Made by a program: the position numbers and the translations under genes
Shown: piece after piece, positions 22,624 through 32,463 of the stretch
Numbering within the stretch: position 1 is the first letter of the stretch
Layout of the letters: the number at the start of each line of letters is the position of its first letter
Assembly: GCF_002158905.1 (NCBI RefSeq)
Contig: NZ_CP021431.1
Coordinates: 62,001-126,000 of the forward strand
DNA: 64,000 nt
Reading direction: 5' to 3'
DNA from: Yoonia vestfoldensis
GTDB taxonomy: Bacteria > Pseudomonadota > Alphaproteobacteria > Rhodobacterales > Rhodobacteraceae
Notes under the pieces: model-generated
What the model saw: the letters and a program-made list of their open reading frames with translations, nothing else
What the model was told of the DNA's origin: nothing
Database searches by the model: none

Positions 22624-23673
22624 TCAAAGGCCCAGTTTGCGCGACATGTCGATCATCGCTTGCACGGATTGGCGGGCCTTTTCAGCGACGGTAGGGTCTA
22701 CGAGCACTTCGTTTTCACCGCTATGCAGAACCCACAAGATTTTCTCAAGTGAGATTTTCTTCATATAAGGACACATGTTGCAAGGGCCAACAAAGTCTAC
22801 CTCTGGCAGGCGATCCGCGATATTGGACGCCATTGAGCATTCGGTGATTAGCATTGCCTTTTCGGGCTTTTCGTCCGTGACATACTTAAGAATACCGCTG
22901 GTCGAGCCAGAGAAATCTGCCTCTGCCACAACGTCTGGCGGACATTCAGGATGCGCAATTAACCGTGTGCCCGGATTCCATTCGCGGAATTCGCGCAGGT
23001 CTTTGGCGGTGTATTGTTCGTGAACGATGCAAGAGCCGGGCCAATATACCACGTTCTTATGGCTTTGACTGGCGACGTTTTGTGCAAGGTATTTATCTGG
23101 CGTCATAATAACCGTGTCGCTTTCCATCGCGTTCACGATTTGCAGCGCATTTGATGAGGTGCAACAAATGTCTGACGCGGCCTTCACTTCGGCGGTTGTG
23201 TTCACATAGGTCACGACCGGCGCGCCTGAGTATTTAGCACGCATCTCATCAATACCAGCCGCCGTGATGCTCTCCGCCAAGGAACATCCGGCATCCATAT
23301 CGGGCATCAAGACCGTCTTTTGCGGGCTGAGAATTTTCGATGTTTCCGCCATGAAGTGAACGCCAGCTTGAACGATCACATCCGCATCAACGTCACTGGC
23401 CTTCATCGCAAGCTGTAAGCTGTCGCCAACGAAGTCAGACACGCCATGAAAAATCTCGGGCGTCATGTAATTGTGCCCAAGAATAACAGCATTGCGCTCT
23501 TTTTTTAAAGCGTTGATTGCCTTGACATAGGGCGCATAAGTGACCCAATCTGGCGGCGACACGACGCGCGACATACGCGAGTAGGTATCTTGCAATTCCG
23601 AAGCACATTCGAGTGAAGGGGTAAGATCATAGTGACCTGAAAGAACGGTGCGAATATGCGAAAGGTCTAGCAT
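22624..23673 (-). CDS. nadA: Quinolinate synthase NadA
   Basis: Iron-sulfur enzyme condensing iminoaspartate with dihydroxyacetone phosphate to quinolinate. The 349-residue protein keeps the three cluster cysteines (MDAGCSLAE, CPPDVV context and the late GPCNMCPYMKKISLEK), and the HNYMTPE and VTYVNTTAEVKA substrate motifs. First gene of the nad operon; I could not identify a NadR, NrtR or NadQ site in its leader. Confidence 0.95.
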   Translation of the reverse strand: MLDLSHIRTVLSGHYDLTPSLECASELQDTYSRMSRVVSPPDWVTYAPYVKAINALKKERNAVILGHNYMTPEIFHGVSDFVGDSLQLAMKASDVDADVIVQAGVHFMAETSKILSPQKTVLMPDMDAGCSLAESITAAGIDEMRAKYSGAPVVTYVNTTAEVKAASDICCTSSNALQIVNAMESDTVIMTPDKYLAQNVASQSHKNVVYWPGSCIVHEQYTAKDLREFREWNPGTRLIAHPECPPDVVAEADFSGSTSGILKYVTDEKPEKAMLITECSMASNIADRLPEVDFVGPCNMCPYMKKISLEKILWVLHSGENEVLVDPTVAEKARQSVQAMIDMSRKLGL

Positions 23674-24097
23674 TGAGGGTGTCTCCGGTTATTTTGGACA
23701 TCCAATACACGGCAAACGCCCGCAGGCCAATCTCTTGCTCATGTAACAGTGATTTTCGGCGTGACTTCCAAAACCAGCCATTGGAACAGCGGCAACCAAC
23801 GGCGGATTTGTCCGCAGTGTGTGAATTCAGGTCTTCAGAATTGCTGCAAAATGCCCCAATGACCGCATTCACCTCTGCGGCGCGGCGACGATTTCGCGGC
23901 GGCGCAGCAGGTTCTCGTGCTGCGTGCGCACGCAGCGAATTTTTGACACTTCCGGTGTGGGCTCACGGACGAAGCCGCTCGCGCGGCAATGGCGCTCGTG
24001 GCTGGTGTTGGTCTTGATCTGATAGACCAGCGCATTTTGCGATTTGGCTGACTTGTTTGACGATTGGGGTTTCTCAATCGACGGACAGGAGGATTTC
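23674..24097. other. Intergenic region with an 18-bp palindrome
   Basis: Separates nadA from the IS91-type unit. It holds a perfect palindrome, GCTGCGTGCGCACGCAGC, at 23919-23936, almost repeated at 61130-61147. The segment after about 23880 probably belongs to the IS91-like element. No gene is convincing here. Confidence 0.45.
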
Positions 24098-24985
24098 ATG
24101 GTCAGTGAGAGAACAACGCCGCTTCGTGAGCGGATGATCGAAGACATGCGCATTCGGGGGCTGGGGCACCAATCCCAGCGATCGCATATCCGGGCGGTGA
24201 AGGATTTTGCTTCGTTTCTGGGGCATTCACCGGATACGGCCACGCATGAGGAGCTGCGCGCGTATCAGCTTCATATGACGGATACCGAGGTCACGCCCTC
24301 AGTTTACAACGCGCGGATCACTGCCTTGCGTTTCTTTTTCTCAATGACCTGCGGACGTGATGAGGTGAAGAAGTACATGCAATTCCGCACCGAACCGCGC
24401 AAGCTACCCGCTGTGCTCAGCGTCGAAGAGGTTTCCGAGCTTCTGGCCGTCGCACCTGGTCCCGGGCTTAAGTACAGCGCGGCGCTCAGTATCTCATATG
24501 GTGCGGGGCTGCGCGCCTCAGAGGTTTGTAACCTCACCACCGGCGATATCGACAGTGATCGCATGCTGATCCATGCCCTGCAGGGCAAGGGGCGTAAAGA
24601 CCGCAAGGTGATGCTGTTGCCCGGATTGCTCGACCTGTTGCGGGATTATTGGTGCGAAGCACGGCCTGAGGGGTGGATGTTCCCTGGCAAACCGAAGATT
24701 AATCCGATCTCACCGCGTCAACTCAACCGGGCCTTCACATCGGCTAAACGCATGGCCGGGATCAACAAGCCCGCGACGTTGCATACACTGCGGCACAGCT
24801 TTGCCACCCATCTGCTGGAAGCAGGTACCGATGTGCGGGTCATTCAAGTGCTGCTTGGCCATGCCAAGCTGACGACCACAGCCCAGTACACCAAAGTCGC
24901 CACCAAGATGATCCGGGATACGACCAGTCCGTTTGAAGCCCTCAAACAGTTGAACCTCCAGACCCGCAAAAAGCGACCGGAGTGA
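24098..24985 (+). CDS. Tyrosine recombinase of an IS91-like element
   Basis: A 295-residue phage-integrase-type recombinase with an N-terminal SAM-like core-binding domain and a catalytic domain showing GAGLRASEVCNL (Arg), GKGRKDRKV (Lys), HTLRHSFATHLLEAG (HxxR) and LLGHAKLTTTAQYTKV (His and Tyr). The ATG at 24098 follows GGAGG by six bases. Genes of this type accompany IS91-family transposases, and the next frame is a broken IS91 transposase, so it is likely the element's accessory recombinase. Confidence 0.85.
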   Translation: MVSERTTPLRERMIEDMRIRGLGHQSQRSHIRAVKDFASFLGHSPDTATHEELRAYQLHMTDTEVTPSVYNARITALRFFFSMTCGRDEVKKYMQFRTEPRKLPAVLSVEEVSELLAVAPGPGLKYSAALSISYGAGLRASEVCNLTTGDIDSDRMLIHALQGKGRKDRKVMLLPGLLDLLRDYWCEARPEGWMFPGKPKINPISPRQLNRAFTSAKRMAGINKPATLHTLRHSFATHLLEAGTDVRVIQVLLGHAKLTTTAQYTKVATKMIRDTTSPFEALKQLNLQTRKKRPE

Positions 24986-24995
24986 CGGACGGGGA

Positions 24996-25313
24996 TTGCC
25001 GCGCGCAAGGCTGGAGGTCGCTGACATATTCCGCAAGCATGGTCCCGCATGGCGGCGGGCCAATGCAGGGCATGTCAGCCTGAGCCAGCTTAAGGTGATG
25101 TCAGCGATAGAGGCCTGCCGGACCGAGGCGCTCGGTGGGCATGTGGCAGCCTGCACCAAGTGCGATCACCAGCATATCGCCTACAATAGCTGCAAGAACC
25201 GGCATTGCCCGAAGTGTCAGGGACCTGCTGCGCGCGACTGGATGGCGGCACGGGCCGAAGACTTGCTGCCCGTTGAGTATTTCCATGTGGTCTTCACCCT
25301 GCCAGCCGAGATT
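24996..25313 (+). pseudogene. Truncated IS91-family transposase
   Basis: Only the N-terminal part of an IS91-type transposase remains: the start motif LEVADIFRKHGPAWR, then the zinc-binding CTKCDHQHIAYNSCKNRHCPKCQ and the EYFHVVFTLPAEI stretch. The Y2 HUH nuclease domain that nicks DNA is missing. Homology appears to stop near 25313. The element end (oriIS or terIS) on that side is therefore lost, and it is not self-mobile. The start codon is TTG. Confidence 0.8.
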
Positions 25314-25637
25314 GGCCTAACTGGACCGAACGTGCATATTTGGGCATCTTGAAGAACAAGTTGAGAACATTCGGCGTTCGCTGACTTTCGCTGCGCCAGC
25401 CACGAACTGGTGAGATGCGGACGAAGCGTAAATTCGCTGCGCATGCGTGTACGGCTGCTTAAGCGCGCGTTGCGGCCTTTCAAGATGGTTTGCTGACCTT
25501 CATTGGTAATGGTCTCTATCGGGTAAGAGAGTCTGCTCATCGTTCCGACTTCGAGCCATAATCCAAACTTCTGTCACATAGCTGACCGCCACGCCATGTG
25601 AAGTGGCGATCAAAGCACGTGACTTAGGTGGTTAGAC
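25314..25637. other. Junction region, nothing recognised
   Basis: About 320 bases between the broken IS91 transposase and the end of the copper operon. No frame shows a known family; it likely marks the deletion or insertion scar that removed the rest of the element. Confidence 0.45.
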
Positions 25638-26087
25638 CTACGAATGGCGCTCAAACACAATGGTCTCTCCACCATGCAATACAAGTAGCGTTTCGAAAGC
25701 ATCGCGCTGGTCCCCCATCTCCATGCCGGGCGAGCCGATCGGCATTCCGGGAACGGTCAGGCCAACGGCATCTGGACGCTCAGCCAACAGGCGTTGGATG
25801 TCAGCCGCCGGGACATGGCCCTCGATGACGTACCCTTCTATGAACCCTGTGTGACAGGAGCTAAGCTCGGGTGTTATCCCTGCATTGTCCTTGGCGGCCC
25901 ACAAGGCATCTTGCGTGATGTCTTGCGCATCGACGTCAATCCCGGCGGATTCAACGTGGGCGATCCATGCCGAGCAGCATCCGCAAGTCGGGGATTTGAG
26001 CACTTTCATGCTTGGCGTTGCGGCAAAGACCGGACCAGCGGCAAGTGCTGAGCCAGCGGCGATCATTAGGAAGTTTCTACGGTTCAT
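25638..26087 (-). CDS. DUF411 metal-binding protein
   Basis: A 149-residue exported protein of the DUF411 family, often found in copper-resistance operons. The N-terminus (RRNFLMIAAGSALAAGPVFA) looks like a Tat-type signal. A thioredoxin-like metal site CGCC follows (Cys35, 37, 38), and a further cysteine and histidine lie in SSCHTGFIEGYVIEGHVPA. Role probably copper binding or delivery in the periplasm; the biochemical function is not established. It is the last gene of the minus-strand Cu operon. Confidence 0.85.
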   Translation of the reverse strand: MNRRNFLMIAAGSALAAGPVFAATPSMKVLKSPTCGCCSAWIAHVESAGIDVDAQDITQDALWAAKDNAGITPELSSCHTGFIEGYVIEGHVPAADIQRLLAERPDAVGLTVPGMPIGSPGMEMGDQRDAFETLLVLHGGETIVFERHS

Positions 26088-26127
26088 TGGATTTCTCCTT
26101 TGGTGTTTTATTCTGGCGCTACGTGGT

Positions 26128-27519
26128 TCACGCCACGCGCAGCCATGTCATCATTCCGCCTGCAGAATGCTCCAGCATGTGGCAATGCAAAAGCCAATCT
26201 CCGGGATTGTCGGCAACAAATGCGATCTGCGCGGTCTCGCCTCGGTCCATAAGAAGCGTGTCACGAAGCGGACCTGCCGTCCCATTCGAGCCGATCTGGC
26301 GGAAATGGTGACCATGAAGATGCATCGCGTGGGGCCAGGCCGTATCGTTGGTGATGTCGATCCGAACGGTTTCGCCCCGATCAGCCGCAACCAAAGGCTC
26401 ATCCGGCATGTCGGCCATGCCGTTGAAGGCCCAGACTTTACCGGCTCCGGCCATCTCGCGCATGCCCATCATCTGTCCGCCCATCATGGCACCACCCATA
26501 CGTCCCATGGCCCCGCCTTCCATCAGAAGGGCTGCCTTTCTGGCAGTCTCCAAAGGGCCAAGCTGCGGCACCGGGTTGGGTGGCAGTGGTGACGGAGCGT
26601 CCAGACGTTCGGATCGGGCGATCGCTGTGACATCAAATGTTGCGATTGCATAACCGCCGTCACGCTCGAAACTCACAAGGAAAGCTTCCTCGCCAACGCT
26701 CGCTGTCACGTCAACAATGATATCCGCCCGTTGTGCCGGTGCCAGTGTCAGGCGATCCAACGGTTGTGGTGCATCAAGCGGCATGCCGTCCAACGCAATG
26801 ATCCAGCCCCCAAGGCCCTGAGCCTCAAGCGAGAAAATCCGCGCATTTGCGGTGTTCACAAGGCGCCAACGATGACGACTGTGCTGCTGAACAGGTTTCC
26901 GCCAGTCACCCAATCCGTTCACAGTGATCCAGTTCCCGATCCGACCGGCATGCGCCCAATCGTGCATATCACCGAAACCGCCCGCGATCTGGGCATCCTC
27001 CGCCAGACGCCAGTCATCAATTAAAAGCACCTCATCGTTATCGACTTCGGGGCCTCCCCCGGCCTCTTCGACGACCAGCGCCCCGGATAGCCCCCGCGCC
27101 ATCTGCTCATAAGACCGATTGTGGGGATGATACCAATAAGTTCCGGCATCTGGCACAACGAAGTCATAGAGAAATGTCGCTCCAGGTTCGACGACGTCTT
27201 GTGTCAGACCGGGGACGCCATCCATCGCGTTGTCGAGGCGGATCCCATGCCAGTGGATGGTGCTCGGCTGCGGGAGTTCATTTTGAAATCGGCGCGTCAT
27301 TCGGGCGCCTTGCGGCAGCCTGATCATAGGACCCGGAACCGCTCCGTTGTAGCCCCACACCTGTGTTTCAGGGTAGTTCGCGGGCGCAAGTTGAAGCACG
27401 CCTTCACGCGCGATCAGGTCTGGCGGCGTTCCAGCCTGTAGAGCTGTCGGACGAAAGCCAGTTGCCGCCAATGCCGCAACCATCCCACCTCCAAACCTCC
27501 GACGTGTGATCGTTTTCAT
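26128..27519 (-). CDS. Multicopper oxidase (CueO/CopA-like)
   Basis: Periplasmic copper-dependent oxidase that probably detoxifies Cu(I). The 463-residue protein has a Tat signal (RRRFGGGMVAALAATG), and all copper ligands: HWHG, YWYHPH, HAMHLHGHHF and HCHMLEHSAGGMMTW with the Met axial ligand. A Met-rich stretch (GGAMGRMGGAMMGGQMMGMR) resembles the substrate copper lid of CueO. I start at the ATG at 27519, which overlaps the copD stop and follows GAGGGGG; the frame extends much further upstream but without family sequence. Confidence 0.9.
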   Translation of the reverse strand: MKTITRRRFGGGMVAALAATGFRPTALQAGTPPDLIAREGVLQLAPANYPETQVWGYNGAVPGPMIRLPQGARMTRRFQNELPQPSTIHWHGIRLDNAMDGVPGLTQDVVEPGATFLYDFVVPDAGTYWYHPHNRSYEQMARGLSGALVVEEAGGGPEVDNDEVLLIDDWRLAEDAQIAGGFGDMHDWAHAGRIGNWITVNGLGDWRKPVQQHSRHRWRLVNTANARIFSLEAQGLGGWIIALDGMPLDAPQPLDRLTLAPAQRADIIVDVTASVGEEAFLVSFERDGGYAIATFDVTAIARSERLDAPSPLPPNPVPQLGPLETARKAALLMEGGAMGRMGGAMMGGQMMGMREMAGAGKVWAFNGMADMPDEPLVAADRGETVRIDITNDTAWPHAMHLHGHHFRQIGSNGTAGPLRDTLLMDRGETAQIAFVADNPGDWLLHCHMLEHSAGGMMTWLRVA

Positions 27520-28466
27520 AAGAAACCCCCTCTGTTCGTTTCTGTGGTCTGACCGCTGGCGGCCGCACTCCCGATTTGGTTTGTCGCTTCGGGCGCGCTT
27601 ATCGTTGTCAGGATTGCTGTTGTCACAAGGATCAGTGCCACAAGCACCGATTCCATTTGAATGCTCCGACGCAGATGCGCGCTGGCACCCGGCTCTTGCC
27701 GGAGCAAGGCAGGCGTAAGCCGCAACTTGTTCCATGCGGCAAAGCCAATGATGCCGAGAAAAACGCCCAGCTTGATTGCAAAAAACTGCCCGTAGGAGGT
27801 AAAAAACGCATCCAGTACGTTGCCAGTTAGCAGCCATAGGGTAACTCCCCCCGCCAAGGTCAACGCACCAACGACCCAGACGGCAATCCGGCCAAAATCG
27901 TGGCTGACCTGCCCGGCGACACTGGCCGTGTCCGCCCCCGAAAGGCGGTAGAGCGGCGTGAAGGCCCCAATCCAGAACGCCAAGCCCAGGATATGGAGCG
28001 AGATGAGTGCGGCAAGCAAAAAGCGTGGTTCTTCCAGCGCATGGCCGCGAAACACGAAAGATGCCGCCACGACAAGGACGCCGAAGACCGCGAGCGGTCG
28101 CCCTTGGCGTGCGGGCAGCAGGATCGCACAAATCAAAGCCAGTCCGACAAGCCGCAAAACGATGCTGGAGCCCAGGGGGCTTTCCGAAACCATCGTCAGC
28201 ATCATCGGATCAGTTGCGCCCTGCCATGTGCCGCCCATCAGGAAACTCGCACGCAGCGGAAGTCGCAACAGAGACAAAAGGGCTGCCCCAATGGCGCAGA
28301 AGACCGACAACCGGCGCAGCGTTTGCACCTCGGGTGCGGGAAGACGGCGGAGCATTAAAATACTCAATATGCTGCCCATTGCGATCAAGGCCGTCGCGTA
28401 GACAAGCGCCTTTACGCAAATGGACAGCCAAGTGACCAAGTCAGCTGAAGCGAGCGCGCTCAGCAT
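27516..28466 (-). CDS. copD: Copper resistance protein CopD
   Basis: Inner-membrane protein of 316 residues with about eight hydrophobic helices, of the CopD family. Works with CopC to move copper across the inner membrane. Conserved pieces include FRGHALEEPRF, ISLHILGLAFWIGAFTPLYRLS and FFAIKLGVFLGIIGFAAWNKLRLTPAL. It sits between copC (six bases away) and the multicopper oxidase gene, which it overlaps by four bases. Confidence 0.9.
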   Translation of the reverse strand: MLSALASADLVTWLSICVKALVYATALIAMGSILSILMLRRLPAPEVQTLRRLSVFCAIGAALLSLLRLPLRASFLMGGTWQGATDPMMLTMVSESPLGSSIVLRLVGLALICAILLPARQGRPLAVFGVLVVAASFVFRGHALEEPRFLLAALISLHILGLAFWIGAFTPLYRLSGADTASVAGQVSHDFGRIAVWVVGALTLAGGVTLWLLTGNVLDAFFTSYGQFFAIKLGVFLGIIGFAAWNKLRLTPALLRQEPGASAHLRRSIQMESVLVALILVTTAILTTISAPEATNQIGSAAASGQTTETNRGGFL

Positions 28467-28472
28467 CGGCTC

Positions 28473-28832
28473 TCAATTCGAGATTTCAAAACTGAACGTC
28501 CCTTGCATTGGATGACCATCGGTTGCCAGTCCCCGCCACTCGACCTTGTACTGACCTGCTGGCAACGCTGGCGGCGCGGCACTGAATTCACTGACAGGCT
28601 GCATATTGTCGCTGCGCGTCACATCATGCGAAGCTCCATCCTGATCGGTGAGAGAGATCAGAGTGACGCGCATTGGCATGTCAAAGCGCATTGAAATTGT
28701 CGGCGGAGACGTCTCCAGAACGGCCCCATCCGCTGGCTCCGTTGCCTCTTTCTTGGAATGCGCATCTGCGCTTGGAGATGCGAACGCCAGCGAAAGTGCC
28801 GCGATCGCGGCAAAGTAAACGGCAGGTTTCAT
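28473..28832 (-). CDS. copC: Copper-binding periplasmic protein CopC
   Basis: Small secreted copper carrier, 119 residues with a Sec signal ending at ADA and the mature His1-type N-terminus (AHSKKEATEPADGA). The cupredoxin-like body has MRFDMPM and YKVEWRGLATDGHPMQGTFSFEI, typical of CopC. Partner of CopD in the same operon. Confidence 0.92.
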   Translation of the reverse strand: MKPAVYFAAIAALSLAFASPSADAHSKKEATEPADGAVLETSPPTISMRFDMPMRVTLISLTDQDGASHDVTRSDNMQPVSEFSAAPPALPAGQYKVEWRGLATDGHPMQGTFSFEISN

Positions 28833-28901
28833 ATTTTGCTCCTGAGCCTGGATTTGAAAAACGCTGACCGGAAACCAGGTCTCCGGCCAGCCGTCGCCGC
28901 C

Positions 28902-29246
28902 TTATTCAGGCATCATCGCGCCAATTGCATACATGCCGTCGTCGCCCTTGATCAGCATCAGCGTGACGGAATCTCCAGCCGCAATATCGCCCATCATTTC
29001 CGCGTCGGGCATCATCGCCAAATCCATCGTCATGGCGGGCCAGCCGATTTCAGGGATGGGTTCGTGACTGACATTGGCAGTGCCTTCGCCGATGGAATTC
29101 ACCACGGCCTTGGTATGTACGGCACCTTCCATCATTTCGTCACTCATCGGCATGTTCGAATGGTCCATGTCCGAGTGGTTCATTTGCGCAAACGCCAGTG
29201 GCGCGCTCAGAACGAGAACGGAGAGGGCAAGAGGGAGAGTTTTCAT
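28902..29246 (-). CDS. CusF-like periplasmic copper/silver-binding protein
   Basis: A 114-residue secreted protein with signal peptide (ALSVLVLSAPLAFA), a Met/His-rich stretch (MNHSDMDHSNMPM) and the CusF metal site in order: His in SHEPIPEIG, Trp in WPAM and Met in TMDL. It should hand Cu(I) or Ag(I) to the Cus efflux complex. It directly follows cusA. The small OB-fold matches the repeated domains of the CusB protein encoded upstream. Confidence 0.9.
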   Translation of the reverse strand: MKTLPLALSVLVLSAPLAFAQMNHSDMDHSNMPMSDEMMEGAVHTKAVVNSIGEGTANVSHEPIPEIGWPAMTMDLAMMPDAEMMGDIAAGDSVTLMLIKGDDGMYAIGAMMPE

Positions 29247-29283
29247 GGGTAGTCCTTTCAGGTTGGGTTTTGATTGGCAGGTC

Positions 29284-32200
29284 CTATTCCGCCGGTACAG
29301 GTGCTGCGGGTTCTTGAGCTGGTTGCAGCAATTCTCTGTTGACCCGTTTCAGGGCCAGCCTTTTCCAGATCACGAAGATCGACGGAATGACAAAGAGCGT
29401 CAGAAGGGTCGCGGTCGCCATGCCACCGATCATCGGAGCCGCGATCCGCTGCATGATCTCGGACCCGGTTCCGGTGCCGTACATGATCGGAATCAGTGCT
29501 GCGAATATGGTTGCGACTGTCATGACTTTGGGACGGACGCGTAGGAGCGCGCCTTCAAAAACAACCTCTTCCACATCTAGCGAGGTCATTTCGCGCCGCT
29601 CAGTCGCGGCTTCTTTCTTGCGTTTTTCCCATGCCAGATTGAGATAGAGCAGCATCACGATGGCCGTTTCGACCGCCACGCCAGCCAGCGCGATAAAGCC
29701 CACCAGAACAGCGACCGAAATATCGAAGCTGAGATACCATAGGAACCAGACGCCCCCGGCCAGGGCGACCGGGAGGGCGGCAAGGATAATCCCCACCTCG
29801 ATTACCCGATTGAAGGCCATGAACAGCATCAGGGTGATAATTAGAAGTGTCGCCGGAGCTACGAGCTTGAGCCGTTCCTGCATGCGTTCGATGTATTCGT
29901 ACTGCCCGGACCACGTGATCGAATAACCCGTTGGTAGTGTGACCTGATCGGCGACGAGCGCACGAGCTTCGTTGACATAACCACCCAAATCACGCCCCGC
30001 GATGTCAATAAAGACAAATCCGGTGCGTCGGGCGTTCTCAGAGCGGATCATGGCAGGTCCATCGACGACTTTGATTTCCGCCAGACTGCCGAGCGGAATG
30101 TGCGCACCCGAGGGCGTCACCACCGGCAGATCGCGCAGCCGTTCGGGGCTGTTGCGCCATTCCTGCGGGTAGCGCAGGTTAATCGGGAAACGCTCAAGAC
30201 CCTCGACGGATTCAGATACCTGCATTCCGCCTATGGCAGTCTGCACAACATCCTGAATGTCGCGGACAGACATCATGTAGCGGGCAGCGGCATCGCGATC
30301 CACGTTGATCTCAACAAAACGCCCGCCAATGGGGCGTTCAGCGTAGGCCGATGCCGTACCATCAATATTGGCCACCACGCGCTCTACCTCGATCCCGATC
30401 TGTTCGATCACACTGAGGTCTGCGCCGGATATCTTGACGCCCACGGGTGTCTTTATGCCGGTCGCCAGCATGTCGATCCGGTTCTTGATCGGTTGAATCC
30501 AGACATTGGTAACGCCGGGGATCTGTACCACACGATCAAGCTCGTTGCGGATCATCTCCATCGTCATGCCGGGGCGCCACTCGTCCTCGGGCTTCAACTG
30601 AATGGTGGTCTCGATCATCGTCAACGGCGCGGGATCGGTGGCGGTGTCCGCCCGGCCCAGCTTGCCATGCACGGTCAGAACCTCGGGCACCGTCGCAATC
30701 AGGCGGTCCGTCTGTTGCAAGACCTCGCGCGCCTTGCCGATAGACACACCGGGATAGAGCGATGGCATATAGAGGAAATCGCCCTCGTTCAGTTCGGGCA
30801 TGAATTCGGTTCCGATACGCTGAAGCGGCCACATCATCGAGGCGACAAGTGCGCCCGCCAGCACCGTCGTGGCCCATGGCCACGCCACAGCGGCGTCCAA
30901 AAACGGGCGGTAAATCCAGATGACGATCCGGTTCAGCGGGTTCTTTCGTTCAGGCAGAATGCGCCCGCGCACGAAGTATCCCATCAACACCGGCACCAGC
31001 GTGATCGACAGGATTGCAGCAGCGGCCATTGCGTAGGTCTTGGTGAAGGCGAGCGGTTTGAAAAGCCGCCCCTCCTGGCTTTCCAGCACGAACACCGGCA
31101 GGAAGCTGACCGTGATGATCGCAAGCGAATAGAATAGGGCGGGCCCAACCTCTGAGGCACATTCACTGACGATGCGCCAACGATTTTCGTTCGTCAGTTT
31201 CTCCTTTTCGATCCGCCGGTGCATCGCCTCGATCATGACGATCGCGGCGTCCACCATGGCGCCGATGGCAATGGCGATGCCGCCCAGCGACATGATATTG
31301 GCGTTCACCCCTTGCAGCTTCATGATGATAAAGGCCGCAAAGATGCCAAGCGGGAGCGACAGCAGGATCACCAGCGACGACCGGATGTGTAAAAGAAAGG
31401 CGGCACAGACCAAAATGACGACGATGAATTCTTCAGTCAGTTTCTTTTGCAGGTTCTCGATCGCACGCTCGATCACGCCCGCGCGGTTGTAAGTGGTGAC
31501 GATCTCGACACCTTCGGGCAGGCTGGATCGTAGCTCTTCGATGCGGGTTTCCACGGCCTTGATCGTGGCCAGCGCATTGCCGCCCCAGCGCAGGATCACC
31601 ACGCCGCCGACGGCGTCACCCTCTCCGTTGAACTCGCCCACACCCCGTCGCATCTCGGGGCCAAGGCGAATGTCGGCGACATCGGCCAAAGTGATTGCCG
31701 CACCGCGCGCATTTACCATCAAAGGCGCTTTGGCCAGATCGGCCAGTTCGTCGACATAACCCGTGGAGCGGACCATGAATTCGGCCTCGCCCATCTCGAT
31801 CACGCTACCGCCTGTCTCGCGGTTCGCGCCCTGGATAGCGTTGCGGATCTGGGCAAGCGTTACATCATAGGCGCGCAGTTTGTTGGGATCGACGACGACT
31901 TGGTATTGTTTGACCATGCCACCGATGGTGGCGACCTCGGACACGCCGTCGACAGTTTGCAGCTCGTACTTCAGGAACCAGTCCTGAAGCGTGCGCAACT
32001 CGGCCAGATCATGGCCGCCGGTGCGGTCGATGAGCGCGTATTGGTAGATCCAACCTACGCCCGTCGCGTCCGGTCCAAGCTGGGGTGAGACACCTTCAGG
32101 CAGATCGGCAGCGATCTGGCCAAGGTATTCCAGCACCCGCGTGCGCGCCCAGTAGAGATCGGTTCCGTCCTCGAACACCACATAGACATAGCTGTCGCCG

Positions 32201-32463
32201 AAGAACGAAAACCCGCGCACGTCGCTGGCCCCCGGCACGGCAAGCATGGCGGTTGCAATGGGATAGGTGATCTGGTCCTCGACCACCTGCGGCGCTTGAC
32301 CGGGATAGGGCGTTTTGACGATCACCTGTACATCCGACAGGTCAGGAATCGCGTCTACGGGGGTTTCCCGAATTGCCCAGATACCCGCAACGGCCATCAT
32401 CACCGCAAGAGCCAGAATGATCACGCGGTTCGCGATGGAGGCACGAATGATGGCCGGGATCAT
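29284..32463 (-). CDS. cusA: CusA-type RND copper/silver efflux pump
   Basis: Inner-membrane proton-driven pump of 1059 residues, HME-RND type. The N-terminal helix and porter domains (IPDLSDVQVIVKTPYPGQAPQ), the proton-relay-type helix IAIAIGAMVDAAIVMIEAMH and the conserved VGFIALAGVAVETAIVMLLYL are present. Metal-transporting RND members use a methionine relay, and several Met in the porter domains fit. Its start overlaps the cusB stop. No CusC outer-membrane factor gene is in the window, so the complex must recruit one encoded elsewhere. Confidence 0.93.
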   Translation of the reverse strand: MIPAIIRASIANRVIILALAVMMAVAGIWAIRETPVDAIPDLSDVQVIVKTPYPGQAPQVVEDQITYPIATAMLAVPGASDVRGFSFFGDSYVYVVFEDGTDLYWARTRVLEYLGQIAADLPEGVSPQLGPDATGVGWIYQYALIDRTGGHDLAELRTLQDWFLKYELQTVDGVSEVATIGGMVKQYQVVVDPNKLRAYDVTLAQIRNAIQGANRETGGSVIEMGEAEFMVRSTGYVDELADLAKAPLMVNARGAAITLADVADIRLGPEMRRGVGEFNGEGDAVGGVVILRWGGNALATIKAVETRIEELRSSLPEGVEIVTTYNRAGVIERAIENLQKKLTEEFIVVILVCAAFLLHIRSSLVILLSLPLGIFAAFIIMKLQGVNANIMSLGGIAIAIGAMVDAAIVMIEAMHRRIEKEKLTNENRWRIVSECASEVGPALFYSLAIITVSFLPVFVLESQEGRLFKPLAFTKTYAMAAAAILSITLVPVLMGYFVRGRILPERKNPLNRIVIWIYRPFLDAAVAWPWATTVLAGALVASMMWPLQRIGTEFMPELNEGDFLYMPSLYPGVSIGKAREVLQQTDRLIATVPEVLTVHGKLGRADTATDPAPLTMIETTIQLKPEDEWRPGMTMEMIRNELDRVVQIPGVTNVWIQPIKNRIDMLATGIKTPVGVKISGADLSVIEQIGIEVERVVANIDGTASAYAERPIGGRFVEINVDRDAAARYMMSVRDIQDVVQTAIGGMQVSESVEGLERFPINLRYPQEWRNSPERLRDLPVVTPSGAHIPLGSLAEIKVVDGPAMIRSENARRTGFVFIDIAGRDLGGYVNEARALVADQVTLPTGYSITWSGQYEYIERMQERLKLVAPATLLIITLMLFMAFNRVIEVGIILAALPVALAGGVWFLWYLSFDISVAVLVGFIALAGVAVETAIVMLLYLNLAWEKRKKEAATERREMTSLDVEEVVFEGALLRVRPKVMTVATIFAALIPIMYGTGTGSEIMQRIAAPMIGGMATATLLTLFVIPSIFVIWKRLALKRVNRELLQPAQEPAAPVPAE

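Noticed and set aside
25314..25637. Possible group II intron or ncRNA at the IS91 junction
   Set aside because: No domain V-like hairpin or reverse transcriptase; nothing supports an intron.
30100..31137. 345-codon plus-strand open frame inside cusA
   Set aside because: Antisense shadow of a high-GC coding gene; residues match no family and cusA is complete on the other strand.
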